From Pseudomonas kuykendallii (GTDB taxonomy: Bacteria; Pseudomonadota; Gammaproteobacteria; Pseudomonadales; Pseudomonadaceae): a stretch of DNA of 64,000 bases. The notes beneath the pieces are model-generated. The model was not told the DNA's origin. It worked only from the letters and a program-made list of their open reading frames with translations, and made no database searches. Below are positions 8,191 through 17,800 of this stretch, piece by piece. Positions within the stretch are counted from its first letter, which is position 1. Each line of letters begins with the position of its first letter. The position numbers and the translations under genes are program-made. The stretch lies in the NCBI RefSeq assembly GCF_900106975.1, contig NZ_FNNU01000001.1, positions 928,260 through 992,259 on the forward strand, in the 5' to 3' direction.

Positions 8191-9093
8191 CTAGCGGCTG
8201 GACAGCTTGTCGCCGCGCTCGAAGCGCCAGGTGCGGATGATTTCCAGGCGATCGATGTCGGCCAGGTCACCGCTGAACGGCGCGAAGGGCGCCGCCAGCC
8301 GGACGATGCGCAGGGCGGCCTGGTCGAGCACCGGCTGGCCGGAGGACTCCAGCACCTGCACTTCGTAGAGCGTGCCGTCACGGTTGATCGACACCAGCAG
8401 GCGCAGGCTGCCGTAGATGCGCTGGCGGCGGGCATCGTCCGGGTAGTTGAGGTTGCCGACCCGCTCGATCTTCTTGCGCCAGTCGTCCTTGTACCAGGCC
8501 CCTTTGTCGCGCATGGTCGAGGCGGCGTTGAGGCGATGGATCTTCGGCCGCTTGGCGTAGAGCTCGCGCTGGGTGGACAGCTCGGCCTCGAGGCTGGCGA
8601 TCTCGCTGCTCAGCTGCGCGCTGTCGAACGCCGGCGCCTTCTGCGGCACCGGGTCGGGCTCCGGCTGGCGCTGTTCGCGCTTGGCCGGGGTCTTCTCGGC
8701 CTTCGGCTTGGTGGTCGCGACTGCCGCCTTGGGCGCCTCGGCGGGCGCCGGTGCGGCCTTCGGTGCGCTGGGCGGCGCGACCTTGTTGATCTGGGTGTCC
8801 TGGAACGGCGCCTGTTCGGTGGTCTTCGGGGTCGCCTTGTGGTCCAGCGAGCCGCTGCCCTGCTGGTTGTCCTGGGCGAGGAAGTCGGCCTCCTTGGGCT
8901 TGGTCTCGCTCTTGAAGGTCGACAGGGTGATTTCCAGCGTCTTGCTGATCTGCTCGGGTTCGGCGAGGGTGAAACCGACGCCGAGGATCAGCGCGATGTG
9001 CAGCACGGCGGCGACGAACAGCGTGAAGCCCAGCCGGTCCGCCGGGCGAACAGCGGTGCGTTGGAGGGCGGGCGGTAGGCTGGCTGCGTTCAT
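8191..9093 (-). CDS. tonB3: TonB-family energy-transducing protein (TonB3-like)
   Basis: About 300 residues: a short cytoplasmic N-terminus, one membrane anchor (about 22-42, LGFTLFVAAVLHIALILG), a Lys/Pro/Ala-rich periplasmic spacer (about 75-155), and a C-terminal TonB fold (about 205-300) with YPDDARRQRIYGSLRLLVSINRDG. Position between algH and gshB matches P. aeruginosa tonB3, which is linked to twitching motility. The start is uncertain: the ATG at 9093 has no strong ribosome site, and the frame is open to 9207, which would add 38 basic residues. Confidence 0.88.
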   Translation of the reverse strand: MNAASLPPALQRTAVRPADRLGFTLFVAAVLHIALILGVGFTLAEPEQISKTLEITLSTFKSETKPKEADFLAQDNQQGSGSLDHKATPKTTEQAPFQDTQINKVAPPSAPKAAPAPAEAPKAAVATTKPKAEKTPAKREQRQPEPDPVPQKAPAFDSAQLSSEIASLEAELSTQRELYAKRPKIHRLNAASTMRDKGAWYKDDWRKKIERVGNLNYPDDARRQRIYGSLRLLVSINRDGTLYEVQVLESSGQPVLDQAALRIVRLAAPFAPFSGDLADIDRLEIIRTWRFERGDKLSSR

Positions 9094-9221
9094 CGGGGCG
9101 TCGGCGGATCGCGGTAGCCGCGCAGTCTGAACAGGCGTCGCGGAAATGTCCACGCGGCCGGCGCCGCGGTCCCTTCCGCGACCCTTGCCGCGCCGTGTGG
9201 AGGGCACGAGCGGTTGCCGCC

Positions 9222-10175
9222 TCAGCCGCGGCCGAGCTTGTCGGCGATCGACTGCATCAGGCGCTCGCCGATGCGGGTGTCGTAGGCCTTGTCGATTTCG
9301 CGGATGCAGGTCGGGCTGGTGACGTTGATCTCGGTGAGGAAATCGCCGATCACGTCAAGGCCGACGAACAGCAGGCCGCGCTCGCGCAGGAACGGACCGA
9401 CCTGGGCCGCGATCCAGCGGTCGCGTTCGCTCAGCGGCCGCGCCTCGCCACGCCCGCCGGCAGCGAGGTTGCCGCGCGTCTCGCCAGCGGCCGGGATGCG
9501 CGCCAGGCAGTACTCCACCGGCTCGCCGTCGATCATCAGGATGCGCTTGTCGCCTTCCTTGATCGCCGGGATATAGCGCTGCGCCATGATCTGCCGGGTG
9601 CCGAGCAGGGTCAGGGTCTCGAGGATCACCGACAGGTTCGGGTCGCCCTCGCGGTGGCGGAAAATCGAGGCGCCGCCCATTTCGTCGAGCGGTTTGAGAA
9701 TGACGTCACCGTGCTCGGCGACGAACTCGCGCAGAATGTCGGCCCTTCGGGCGACCAGGGTCGGCGGCGTGCACTGCGGAAACTGCGTGGCGAAGAGCTT
9801 CTCGTTGCAGTCGCGCAGGCTTTGCGGACGATTGACCACCAGCGCGCCGGCCTTTTCGGCCTGCTCCAGCAGGTAGGTGGCATAGATGTACTCGCTGTTG
9901 AACGGCGGATCCTTGCGCATCAGGATCACGTCCAGTTCGCCCAGCGGCATGTCGACGTCGGCCTCCAGCTCGAACCAGCGCTCGGGGTCGTTGAACACCT
10001 TCAGCGGGCGAACGCGGGCGCAGGCCTGTTCGCTGCGCTGATAGAGGTCCTGCGGCTCCATATAGAAGAGCGACCAGCCGCGCGCCTGGGCGGCCAGCAG
10101 CATGGCCAGCGAACTGTCCTTCTTGAAGGAAATTCGCGCGATGGGGTCCATGACAATCCCGAGGCGAACGCTCAT
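9222..10175 (-). CDS. gshB: Glutathione synthetase
   Basis: Joins gamma-glutamylcysteine and glycine using ATP (second step of glutathione synthesis). The 317 residues have the standard order: N-terminal SVRLGIVMDPIARISFKKDSS, the ATP-grasp core with ILKPLDEMGGASIFR, and the C-terminal GLLFVGLDVIGDFLTEINVTSPTC. A clear GGAGGA site lies just upstream of the ATG at 10175, so the longer reading frame to 10310 is rejected. Transcribed away from pilG. Confidence 0.97.
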   Translation of the reverse strand: MSVRLGIVMDPIARISFKKDSSLAMLLAAQARGWSLFYMEPQDLYQRSEQACARVRPLKVFNDPERWFELEADVDMPLGELDVILMRKDPPFNSEYIYATYLLEQAEKAGALVVNRPQSLRDCNEKLFATQFPQCTPPTLVARRADILREFVAEHGDVILKPLDEMGGASIFRHREGDPNLSVILETLTLLGTRQIMAQRYIPAIKEGDKRILMIDGEPVEYCLARIPAAGETRGNLAAGGRGEARPLSERDRWIAAQVGPFLRERGLLFVGLDVIGDFLTEINVTSPTCIREIDKAYDTRIGERLMQSIADKLGRG

Positions 10176-10422
10176 GTGGGGGTATCCTCCGCGGTGGCAA
10201 AGAGGCGGCAACGAGGGGCCGCGAGGCTGGATCGTGAGGCGCCAAGGGTGGCGCTGCAACCCGCCCCGGTCAAGGAAAAACCTTGCGCGTCCGGGGCTTA
10301 TAGATTGCATGTGGAGAGTGTGCTAAAACAGCTCGGCGATCGGGTCGCAACCCGTCATCGGCACGGTTCTGGCGTACCGGAATAGCAATGCAACGACTCA
10401 CCGAGGCGATGGTAGGGCAGAC

Positions 10423-10830
10423 ATGGAACAGCATTCCGACGGTTTGAAGGTGATGGTGATCGACGACTCGAAAACGATTCGTCGCACGGCGGAAACCCTG
10501 CTCAAGAAAGTGGGTTGCGACGTGATAACCGCGGTGGACGGTTTCGATGCGCTGGCCAAGATTGCCGACAGCCATCCCAGCATCATCTTCGTCGACATCA
10601 TGATGCCTCGGCTCGACGGCTATCAGACCTGTGCGCTGATCAAGAACAACAGTGCCTTCAAATCCACACCTGTGATCATGCTGTCGTCCAAGGACGGCCT
10701 GTTCGACAAGGCCAAGGGCCGCATAGTCGGCTCGGACCAGTACCTGACCAAGCCTTTCAGCAAAGAAGAACTGCTCGGCGCGATAAAGGCTCACGTACCG
10801 GACTTCACTCCGGTGGAACACGCTTCCTGA
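10423..10830 (+). CDS. pilG: PilG, type IV pilus response regulator
   Basis: A 135-residue single-domain CheY-like regulator. The phospho-acceptor is Asp58 (FVDIMMP), with the acidic pair in MVIDDSKTIRR and the Lys of YLTKPF. In P. aeruginosa PilG receives phosphate from ChpA, promotes pilus extension and feeds cAMP signalling. It is the first gene of the pilGHIJK-chpABC operon; the 247-base gap to gshB must hold the promoters. Confidence 0.97.
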   Translation: MEQHSDGLKVMVIDDSKTIRRTAETLLKKVGCDVITAVDGFDALAKIADSHPSIIFVDIMMPRLDGYQTCALIKNNSAFKSTPVIMLSSKDGLFDKAKGRIVGSDQYLTKPFSKEELLGAIKAHVPDFTPVEHAS

Positions 10831-10874
10831 CGTCGGCCACTGGGTCGGCGACGCTATTTTCGTATGGGGACACC

Positions 10875-11240
10875 ATGGCTCGAATTCTGATTGTTGATGA
10901 CTCTCCTACCGAGATGTACAAGCTCACCGCCATGCTCGAAAAGCACGGCCATGAGGTCCTGAAGGCCGAGAATGGCGCGGACGGCGTAGCCCTGGCGCGC
11001 CAGGAGAAGCCGGACGTGGTGCTGATGGACATCGTCATGCCTGGCCTCAACGGCTTCCAGGCGACCCGCCAGCTGTCCAAGGATGCCGACACCAGTCACA
11101 TCCCGGTGATCATCGTCACCACCAAGGACCAGGAAACCGACAAGGTCTGGGGCAAGCGCCAGGGCGCGCGCGACTACCTGACCAAGCCGATCGAAGAAGA
11201 CACCCTGGTCAAGACCATCGAAAGCGTACTGGCCGGCTGA
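10875..11240 (+). CDS. pilH: PilH, type IV pilus response regulator
   Basis: A 121-residue CheY-like regulator with Asp52 as phospho-acceptor (VLMDIVMPG), N-terminal acidic pair ILIVDDSPTEM and YLTKPI Lys. In P. aeruginosa it counteracts PilG, favouring retraction or acting as a phosphate sink. The start at 10875 gives the canonical MARILIVDDS. It lies 44 bases after pilG. Confidence 0.97.
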   Translation: MARILIVDDSPTEMYKLTAMLEKHGHEVLKAENGADGVALARQEKPDVVLMDIVMPGLNGFQATRQLSKDADTSHIPVIIVTTKDQETDKVWGKRQGARDYLTKPIEEDTLVKTIESVLAG

Positions 11241-11281
11241 CGCCGGCACCTTCCCTCAGCAGCTGACAAGGTCAGGCCGGC

Positions 11282-11818
11282 ATGGCGGACGCGCGCGCTC
11301 CCTTTGAGCTCCTTCTCGAGATCGATCAGCGCTGTCGCGCGCTGGCCGTGGGCCTGCCTTCGCAGCAGGAAGCCGTACAAAGCTGGGGCGGCATCGGTTT
11401 TCGCATGGGCGAGCAGCATTTCGTGGCGCCGATGGGGGAGATCGGCGAGGTGCTGCACGAGCCCCGGCACACCCTGTTGCCCGGTGTGAAACCCTGGGTG
11501 AAAGGAGTGGCCAACGTGCGTGGACGGCTGTTGCCGATCATGGACCTCTGCGGGTTTCTCGGCAGCGAGCTGTCACCCCTGCGCAAGCAGCGGCGGGTGC
11601 TGGTGGTGGAGCATCAGGACGTGTTCGCCGGGCTGATCGTCGACGAAGTCTTCGGCATGCAGCATTTTTCGGTGGATACCTTTGACGAGCGCCTGCCCGG
11701 GGTGGGCGAGGCAGTGCGACCCTTCATCCATGGCGTGTTCCAGCGCGAGCGTGAATGGCTGGTATTCAGCCCCCATGCGCTGGCGCGCCATCCGGGTTTT
11801 CTCGACGTCTCGATGTGA
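11282..11818 (+). CDS. pilI: PilI, CheW-like adaptor
   Basis: A 178-residue CheW-domain protein that couples the receptor PilJ to the kinase ChpA. GGIGFRMGEQHFVAPMGEIGEVL begins the CheW fold, VKGVANVRGRLLPIMDLCGFLG is the conserved core, and RVLVVEHQDVFAGLIVDEVFGM follows. It lies between pilH and the receptor gene, as in P. aeruginosa. Confidence 0.96.
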   Translation: MADARAPFELLLEIDQRCRALAVGLPSQQEAVQSWGGIGFRMGEQHFVAPMGEIGEVLHEPRHTLLPGVKPWVKGVANVRGRLLPIMDLCGFLGSELSPLRKQRRVLVVEHQDVFAGLIVDEVFGMQHFSVDTFDERLPGVGEAVRPFIHGVFQREREWLVFSPHALARHPGFLDVSM

Positions 11819-11901
11819 CAGTTTTTGGTGGGCCGGCGCTGCCGGCTCTTTTGATGTGTATGGGAATCTAGATCGGCGGTAGGTCCAGGCGGGGGCCAGT
11901 T

Positions 11902-13944
11902 ATGAGCAAACAGAGCGGTAATCTTCTCGCGGGTATGCGCAGCAGCAAGCTGATCGGCGGCCTCTTCATAGTCCTGATCGTCTCCATCGTGCTGCTGTTC
12001 GCCAACTTCGCCTACCTTAGCACGCAGACCAACAACGACACCGAGTACCTCGGCCATGCCGGCGAGCTGCGCGTGCTGTCCCAGCGGATCGCCAAGAACG
12101 CCACCGAAGCGGCGGCGGGTACCGTCGAAGCCTTCGCCCTGCTGAAGGACGCGCGCAACGACTTCGAGAGGCGCTGGGGCTACCTGCGTGATGGCGACGG
12201 CGCCGGGCTTCCGGGTGCGCCGCCCGCCGTGCAGGCGCAGATGGCCGCCGTGCAGCAGGACTGGGACAGCCTGCGGCAGAACTCCGACGCGATCATCGCT
12301 TCCGAACAGACCGTTCTTTCGCTGCATCAGGTGGCGGCGACCCTCGCCGAGACCATCCCGCAGCTGCAGGTCGAGTACGAGGAAGTCGTCGACATCCTGC
12401 TCAAGAGCGGCGCGCCCGCGGCCCAGGTCTCGGTGGCGCAGCGGCAGTCGCTGCTGGCAGAACGTATCCTCGGTTCGGTGAACAAGGTGCTTGCCGGCGA
12501 CGCCGATTCGGTGCAGGCCGCCGACATGTTCGGTCGCGATGCCAACCTGTTCGGTCGGGTGCACACGGCGATGCTCGAAGGCAACCCGTCGATGAACATC
12601 GCCAAGGTCAGCGATGCCGCGGCGCGGGAGCGTCTGGCGGAGATTTCCGAGCTGTTTGAGTTCGTCTCCGGTTCGGTGGACGAGATTCTCGAAACCTCGC
12701 CGGAACTGTTCCAGGTCCGCGAATCCGCCAATACCATCTTCACCGTATCGCAGACCCTGCTGGAAAAAGCCTCGGCGCTGACCGACGGCTTCAACTCCCT
12801 GGCCGAAGGCCGCTCCGTCAATACCCTCGCCGGCTACCTGCTGGGCGCGCTGGTGCTGGGCGCGATCATCCTCATCGGTTTGGTGATGGTGCAGGACACC
12901 CGCCGCACGCTGGCCGAAACCGCCGAGAAGAACGACCGCAACCAGGCGGCGATCCTGCGCCTGCTCGACGAGATCGCCGACCTCGCCGACGGTGACCTGA
13001 CGGTGACCGCGACGGTGACCGAGGACTTCACCGGCGCCATCGCCGACTCGATCAACTACTCCATCGACCAGCTCCGCGACCTGGTCGAAACGATCAACCT
13101 GACCGCCGTCCAGGTGGCCGCGGCCGCCCAGGAAACCCAGGCCACGGCGATGCACCTGGCCGAGGCGTCGGAGCACCAGGCGCAGGAAATCGCCGGGGCC
13201 TCCGCGGCGATCAACGAGATGGCGGTGTCCATCGACCAGGTATCGGCGAACGCCTCCGAATCCACCGCGGTGGCAGAGCGCTCCGTGGCGATCGCCAACA
13301 AGGGCAACGAGGTGGTGCACAACACCATCACCGGGATGGACAACATCCGCGAGCAGATCCAGGACACCTCGAAGCGGATCAAGCGCCTCGGTGAATCGTC
13401 CCAGGAGATCGGCGACATCGTCAGCCTGATCAACGACATTGCCGACCAGACCAACATCCTCGCCCTCAACGCCGCGATCCAGGCCTCCATGGCCGGCGAC
13501 GCGGGCCGCGGCTTCGCCGTGGTGGCGGACGAAGTACAGCGCCTCGCGGAACGCTCCTCGGGCGCGACCAAACAGATCGAGGCGCTGGTGAAGACGATTC
13601 AGACCGACACCAACGAGGCGGTCATCTCGATGGAGCAGACCACCTCCGAAGTGGTCCGCGGCGCCCGCCTGGCGCAGGACGCCGGGGTTGCCCTGGAAGA
13701 GATCGAGAAGGTATCCAAGACCCTCGCGGCGCTGATCCAGAACATCTCCAACGCCGCCCGTCAGCAGGCTTCGTCGGCCGGCCACATTTCCAACACCATG
13801 AACGTGATCCAGGAGATCACCTCGCAGACCTCCGCCGGTACCACCGCCACCGCGCGCAGCATCGGAAACCTGGCGAAGATGGCCAGCGAGATGCGTCGGT
13901 CGGTGTCCGGCTTCACCCTGCCGGAAGCAGCGGAGCAGGCCTGA
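11902..13944 (+). CDS. pilJ: PilJ, Pil-Chp methyl-accepting chemoreceptor
   Basis: A 680-residue transmembrane receptor. TM1 spans about 14-38, a long PilJ-type periplasmic region follows, TM2 is about 310-332 ([19 protein letters not shown]), then a HAMP domain and a cytoplasmic coiled coil. The signalling tip [40 protein letters not shown] (about 510-552) carries Gln-Ala-Ser-Met in place of the common Glu-Ala-Ala-Arg. In P. aeruginosa PilJ senses surface contact through PilA. Confidence 0.97.
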   Translation: MSKQSGNLLAGMRSSKLIGGLFIVLIVSIVLLFANFAYLSTQTNNDTEYLGHAGELRVLSQRIAKNATEAAAGTVEAFALLKDARNDFERRWGYLRDGDGAGLPGAPPAVQAQMAAVQQDWDSLRQNSDAIIASEQTVLSLHQVAATLAETIPQLQVEYEEVVDILLKSGAPAAQVSVAQRQSLLAERILGSVNKVLAGDADSVQAADMFGRDANLFGRVHTAMLEGNPSMNIAKVSDAAARERLAEISELFEFVSGSVDEILETSPELFQVRESANTIFTVSQTLLEKASALTDGFNSLAEGRSVNTLAGYLLGALVLGAIILIGLVMVQDTRRTLAETAEKNDRNQAAILRLLDEIADLADGDLTVTATVTEDFTGAIADSINYSIDQLRDLVETINLTAVQVAAAAQETQATAMHLAEASEHQAQEIAGASAAINEMAVSIDQVSANASESTAVAERSVAIANKGNEVVHNTITGMDNIREQIQDTSKRIKRLGESSQEIGDIVSLINDIADQTNILALNAAIQASMAGDAGRGFAVVADEVQRLAERSSGATKQIEALVKTIQTDTNEAVISMEQTTSEVVRGARLAQDAGVALEEIEKVSKTLAALIQNISNAARQQASSAGHISNTMNVIQEITSQTSAGTTATARSIGNLAKMASEMRRSVSGFTLPEAAEQA

Positions 13945-13994
13945 GTGGGGCAGCGTCGACCGCCCGCCTGGGTGGCCGACGGAGGCGAAGGTCC

Positions 13995-14888
13995 ATGAGT
14001 GAGGGGCAGGGTATGCAGCCAAGTGGCGTCTGGGCCTTGAAACCCCTGGCGGAGATGTCGGCAGCGGAATTCCATGATTGGCGAACGCTGCTGGAAACGC
14101 GCACCGGCCTGGTGATCAACGAAGGGCGGCAGGTGTTCCTGCAGACCAATCTGAGCGCACGCATGCGCGAACTCGGTATCGATGATTACACCAGCTACTA
14201 CCGGCAGGTCGTCGAAGGCCCGCGCGGGGCGGTGGAGTGGTCGAAGCTGCTGGATCATCTGACGATTCAGGAAACCCGCTTCTTCCGCCATCGGCCGTCG
14301 TTCGATTTGCTCGACCGCTACCTGCGCGAGCGGCTCGAGCGGCAGGGCATGCCGTCGGCCTGGTCGCTGTGGAGCGTGGGTTGTTCGACGGGCGAGGAGC
14401 CGTATTCACTGGCGATCGCCGCCGCCGAGGTGCTGCACGACAGTCCGTGGCCCGAGCATTTTGGCGTGACCGGCACCGATATCAGCCTCAGCGCCCTGAG
14501 CAGGGCGCGCGAGGCCCACTACGACCTACGCCGGCTCGAGCCGATGGGCGACGAGCGTCGCGAGCGCTACTTCGACCGTCGGGGCGACGGACGCTACGAG
14601 ATTTCCGCCGAACTGGCGGCTCGCGTCTGTTGCGCACGGCTCAATGTGCTGGAATTGTCCAAGGCGCCGATGTCCGGCATGGACGTCATTTTCTGTCAGA
14701 ACCTGCTGATCTATTTCCGCCGCTGGCGCCGCCGCGAGATCCTCAACCGGCTGGCCGAGCGTCTCGCGCCGGGTGGCCTGCTGGTGGTCGGGGTCGGTGA
14801 GGTGGCGGGTTGGCAGCATCCGGACCTGGTGCCTGTGGCCGACGAGCAGGTTCTGGCTTTTACCCGTAGGGGTAACACACGCGTATGA
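13995..14888 (+). CDS. pilK: PilK, CheR-type methyltransferase
   Basis: A 297-residue S-adenosylmethionine-dependent glutamate methyltransferase that probably methylates PilJ. The SAM-binding segment is LWSVGCSTGEEPYSLAI; LTIQETRFFRHRPSFDLL and IFCQNLLIYFRRWRRREIL are also CheR hallmarks. It lies between the receptor and the kinase genes. Its TGA overlaps a possible in-frame ATG of chpA (14885). Confidence 0.96.
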   Translation: MSEGQGMQPSGVWALKPLAEMSAAEFHDWRTLLETRTGLVINEGRQVFLQTNLSARMRELGIDDYTSYYRQVVEGPRGAVEWSKLLDHLTIQETRFFRHRPSFDLLDRYLRERLERQGMPSAWSLWSVGCSTGEEPYSLAIAAAEVLHDSPWPEHFGVTGTDISLSALSRAREAHYDLRRLEPMGDERRERYFDRRGDGRYEISAELAARVCCARLNVLELSKAPMSGMDVIFCQNLLIYFRRWRRREILNRLAERLAPGGLLVVGVGEVAGWQHPDLVPVADEQVLAFTRRGNTRV

Positions 14889-14899
14889 CTGGAGTGGCT

Positions 14900-17800
14900 A
14901 TGGGTGATCGGCACGATTATGTCGCCCTGGAGTGGGTCAAGGGCGAAATCGCCGAAACGCTGAAGCAGGCGCGTCAGGCGCTGGAGGCGTTCGTCGAGAA
15001 TCCGCAGGATTCCACGCGCATGAGTTTCTGCCTGACCTATGTGCATCAGGTGCAGGGCACCCTGCAGATGGTCGAGTTCTACGGCGCGGCGCTCCTTGCC
15101 GAGGAAATGGAACGTTTGGCCCAGGCCCTGATGGAAGGCCGGGTGAACAACCAGCGCGAGGCGCTGGAAGTGCTGATGCAGGCGATCCTGCAGCTGCCGA
15201 CCTATCTGGAGCGGGTGCAGAGCGCGCGGCGCGACCTGCCGATGGTGGTGTTGCCGCTGCTCAACGACCTGCGCGCGGCCCGCGGCGAAAACCTGATGTC
15301 GGAAACCAGCCTGTTCTCGCCCGACCTCTCGGCGGCCCTGCCGGCCGTCTCGCCGGATGCCCTCGAGCGCCTGCACAACGCCGAGTTGTTGCCGCTGCTG
15401 CGCAAGCTGCGGCAGATGCAGCAGGTGGCGCTGGTCGGCGTGCTACGCAACCAGGACCTGCCGACCAACCTCGGCTACATGGCGCGGGTGTTCGCGCGCC
15501 TCGAAGGGTTGTGCCAGGGCGCTCCGCTCGGCCCGCTCTGGCAGATTTCCTCGGGCCTGGTCGAAGGCCTGTCCAACGGCGGCGTGGCCAACGGCACCTC
15601 GGTCCGTGGCTTGCTGCGTCAGGTCGACAAGGAACTCAAGCGGCTGGTCGAGCAGGGCGCCGATGGCATCAACCAGGCGGCCTCCGACGAGCTGACCAAG
15701 AACCTGCTCTTCTATATCGCCAAGGCGCCGGTCCAGTCGCCGCGCATCCGCGCGCTGAAGGACCACTACCGTCTCGACGACGCGCTGCCGGACAGCGAGC
15801 TGGTCGACGAAGAGCGCGCGCGCCTGGCCGGTCCCGACCGCGACGCGATGCGCTCCGTGGTCGCCGCCCTGTGCGAGGAGCTGGTGCGGGTCAAGGACAG
15901 CCTCGACCTGTTCGTCCGCAGCGACCGCACCGGCGTCGCCGAACTCGATGGCCTGCGGGCTCCGCTGAAGCAGATCGCCGACACCCTGGCGATGCTCGGC
16001 TTCGGCCAGCCGCGCAAGGTCATCCTCGATCAGCTCGACGTCGTCCATCAGTTGTCCATGGGCAACGGCGAGCCTACCGACGCGGCGCTGATGGATATCG
16101 CCGGCGCGCTGCTCTACGTCGAAGCGACGCTGGCCGGAATGGTCGGGCAGAGCGATGACGGCGCGGGCGAGGAAAGTCACCTGCCGACCACCGACGTCGC
16201 GCAGATTCACCAGTTGGTCATCAAGGAAGCGCGTACCGGCCTGGAGCAGGCGAAGGATGCGATCATCGAGTTCATCGCTTCGCAATGGAACCACGAGCAT
16301 CTGGCCCGCGTGCCGGAACTGCTCACCCAGGTGCGCGGCGGGCTGGCGATGATCCCGCTGGAACGCGCCGCCGAACTGCTGCGCGCCTGCAACCGCTATA
16401 TCGAGGAACAACTGCTGGCGCGCAAGGCGGTGCCCAACTGGCAGAGCCTGGACACCCTGGCCGACGCCATCACCAGCGTCGAGTACTACCTCGAGCGCCT
16501 GTCCGAAGATCACGCCGCCCAGGGCGACATGATCCTCGACGTCGCCGAGGAGAGCCTCGGTAACCTCGGTTATGCGCTGGTCCGCAAGCCGATTCTCCCG
16601 CTCCCGGAGACGGCCGAGGAGTCTCCGGCGGCGCTGGACGATCCGCTTGATGAAATCGAGGTCATCGCCGACGAGGCCGATCATCCCCTCGACGACGAAC
16701 TGCTCCCCGCAGCGGAGCCTGACGCACCGCTGCTGGTCCCCGTCCCGCTCGACGAACTCTCCGAACCGATCGACGTGCTGCCGCTCGAGCCGGGCGAGTC
16801 GCTTGACGAAGTGCAACCGCACGCCGCCCTTGCTGAGGCGCCAGGCGTGCTGCCGACTGACGTCGAGTCCGAGTCCGAGTCCGAGTCCGAGCTGAGCGCC
16901 CTGAGCGATCCGCTGCAGGAAATGGAACTGCTCGCTGCCGAAGCCGAAGAGCTGGTCGAGGACGAACTCGAACCCGCGCCGTCGGCCGAGGAGAGCGCTC
17001 CGATACTTGCCCATGTCGACGAAGAGGCCGAGCCATCGCCCGTCGATGCCGCTGTGCAATCGCCGTCGTCGGTCCTCGCTCCTGAACCCGAGCAGGCGAC
17101 GCCCGCCGACACGGATCACTGGGACCTGGGCGAGCCGCTGCCCGAGCCCGCCGCCGAACTCGATTCGCCGATCGATTCGCTGTCCGCGCAGGACGCGCAG
17201 ATCGAGCCTCTCGCCGCGCCGCCGACCCTGACCGAGGTGCAGAGCGCAGACCTGCCGCTCGCTGACGCCGATCACTGGGACCTGGGCGAGCCATTGCCCG
17301 GTAGTGACGGACAAACCGGCGAACTCGATGCGGTGCCGGATGCGCCCGCGCCGCAGGCCGACACCGAAGCCTTCGAGCTGCCGCCGCTCGACCTTGCCGC
17401 CGAACCCGCCGCGCCGGAGCTGCACGCTGAAAATTGGGATCTCGGCGAACCCGTGGCCGCTGAGCCCGCCGTCGTCGACTTCAGCCTCGACCTGCCGCTC
17501 GATGAGCTGCCCCCGGTCACCGGCGCTCAGGACGAGGTGAGCCTGGAGCTGCTACCGGACGAACCGGCCACGCTGCCGGGCCTGGACGACAGCTGGGACC
17601 TTGGCGAGCTTGCGCCCGAAGAGCCCGTCGCCGACTTCGGCCTGAACCTGCCGCTCGACGAGCTGCCCCCGGTCATCGGTGCGCAGGACGACATCACGCT
17701 GGAGCTGCCGGAGCTGAGTTTCGAGTCGTTGGATGAGGGCGGTCTGAGTTTCGACGAACGCGACATCGCCGCGCTGGAACTGCCCGAGGTCGAGCTGCCG

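Noticed and set aside
9094-9207. 38-residue N-terminal extension of the TonB-family protein
   Set aside because: Arg-rich and without TonB features; not excluded, but the shorter form fits the membrane anchor position better.
16865-16888. (GAGTCC)4 as a phase-variation switch
   Set aside because: Six-base units cannot change the frame, so on/off switching is not possible; only length variation is.
15443-17425. Long antisense ORFs across chpA (for example 660 codons)
   Set aside because: Products are low-complexity Arg/Gly/Leu strings with no domains; they result from the codon bias of the real chpA frame.
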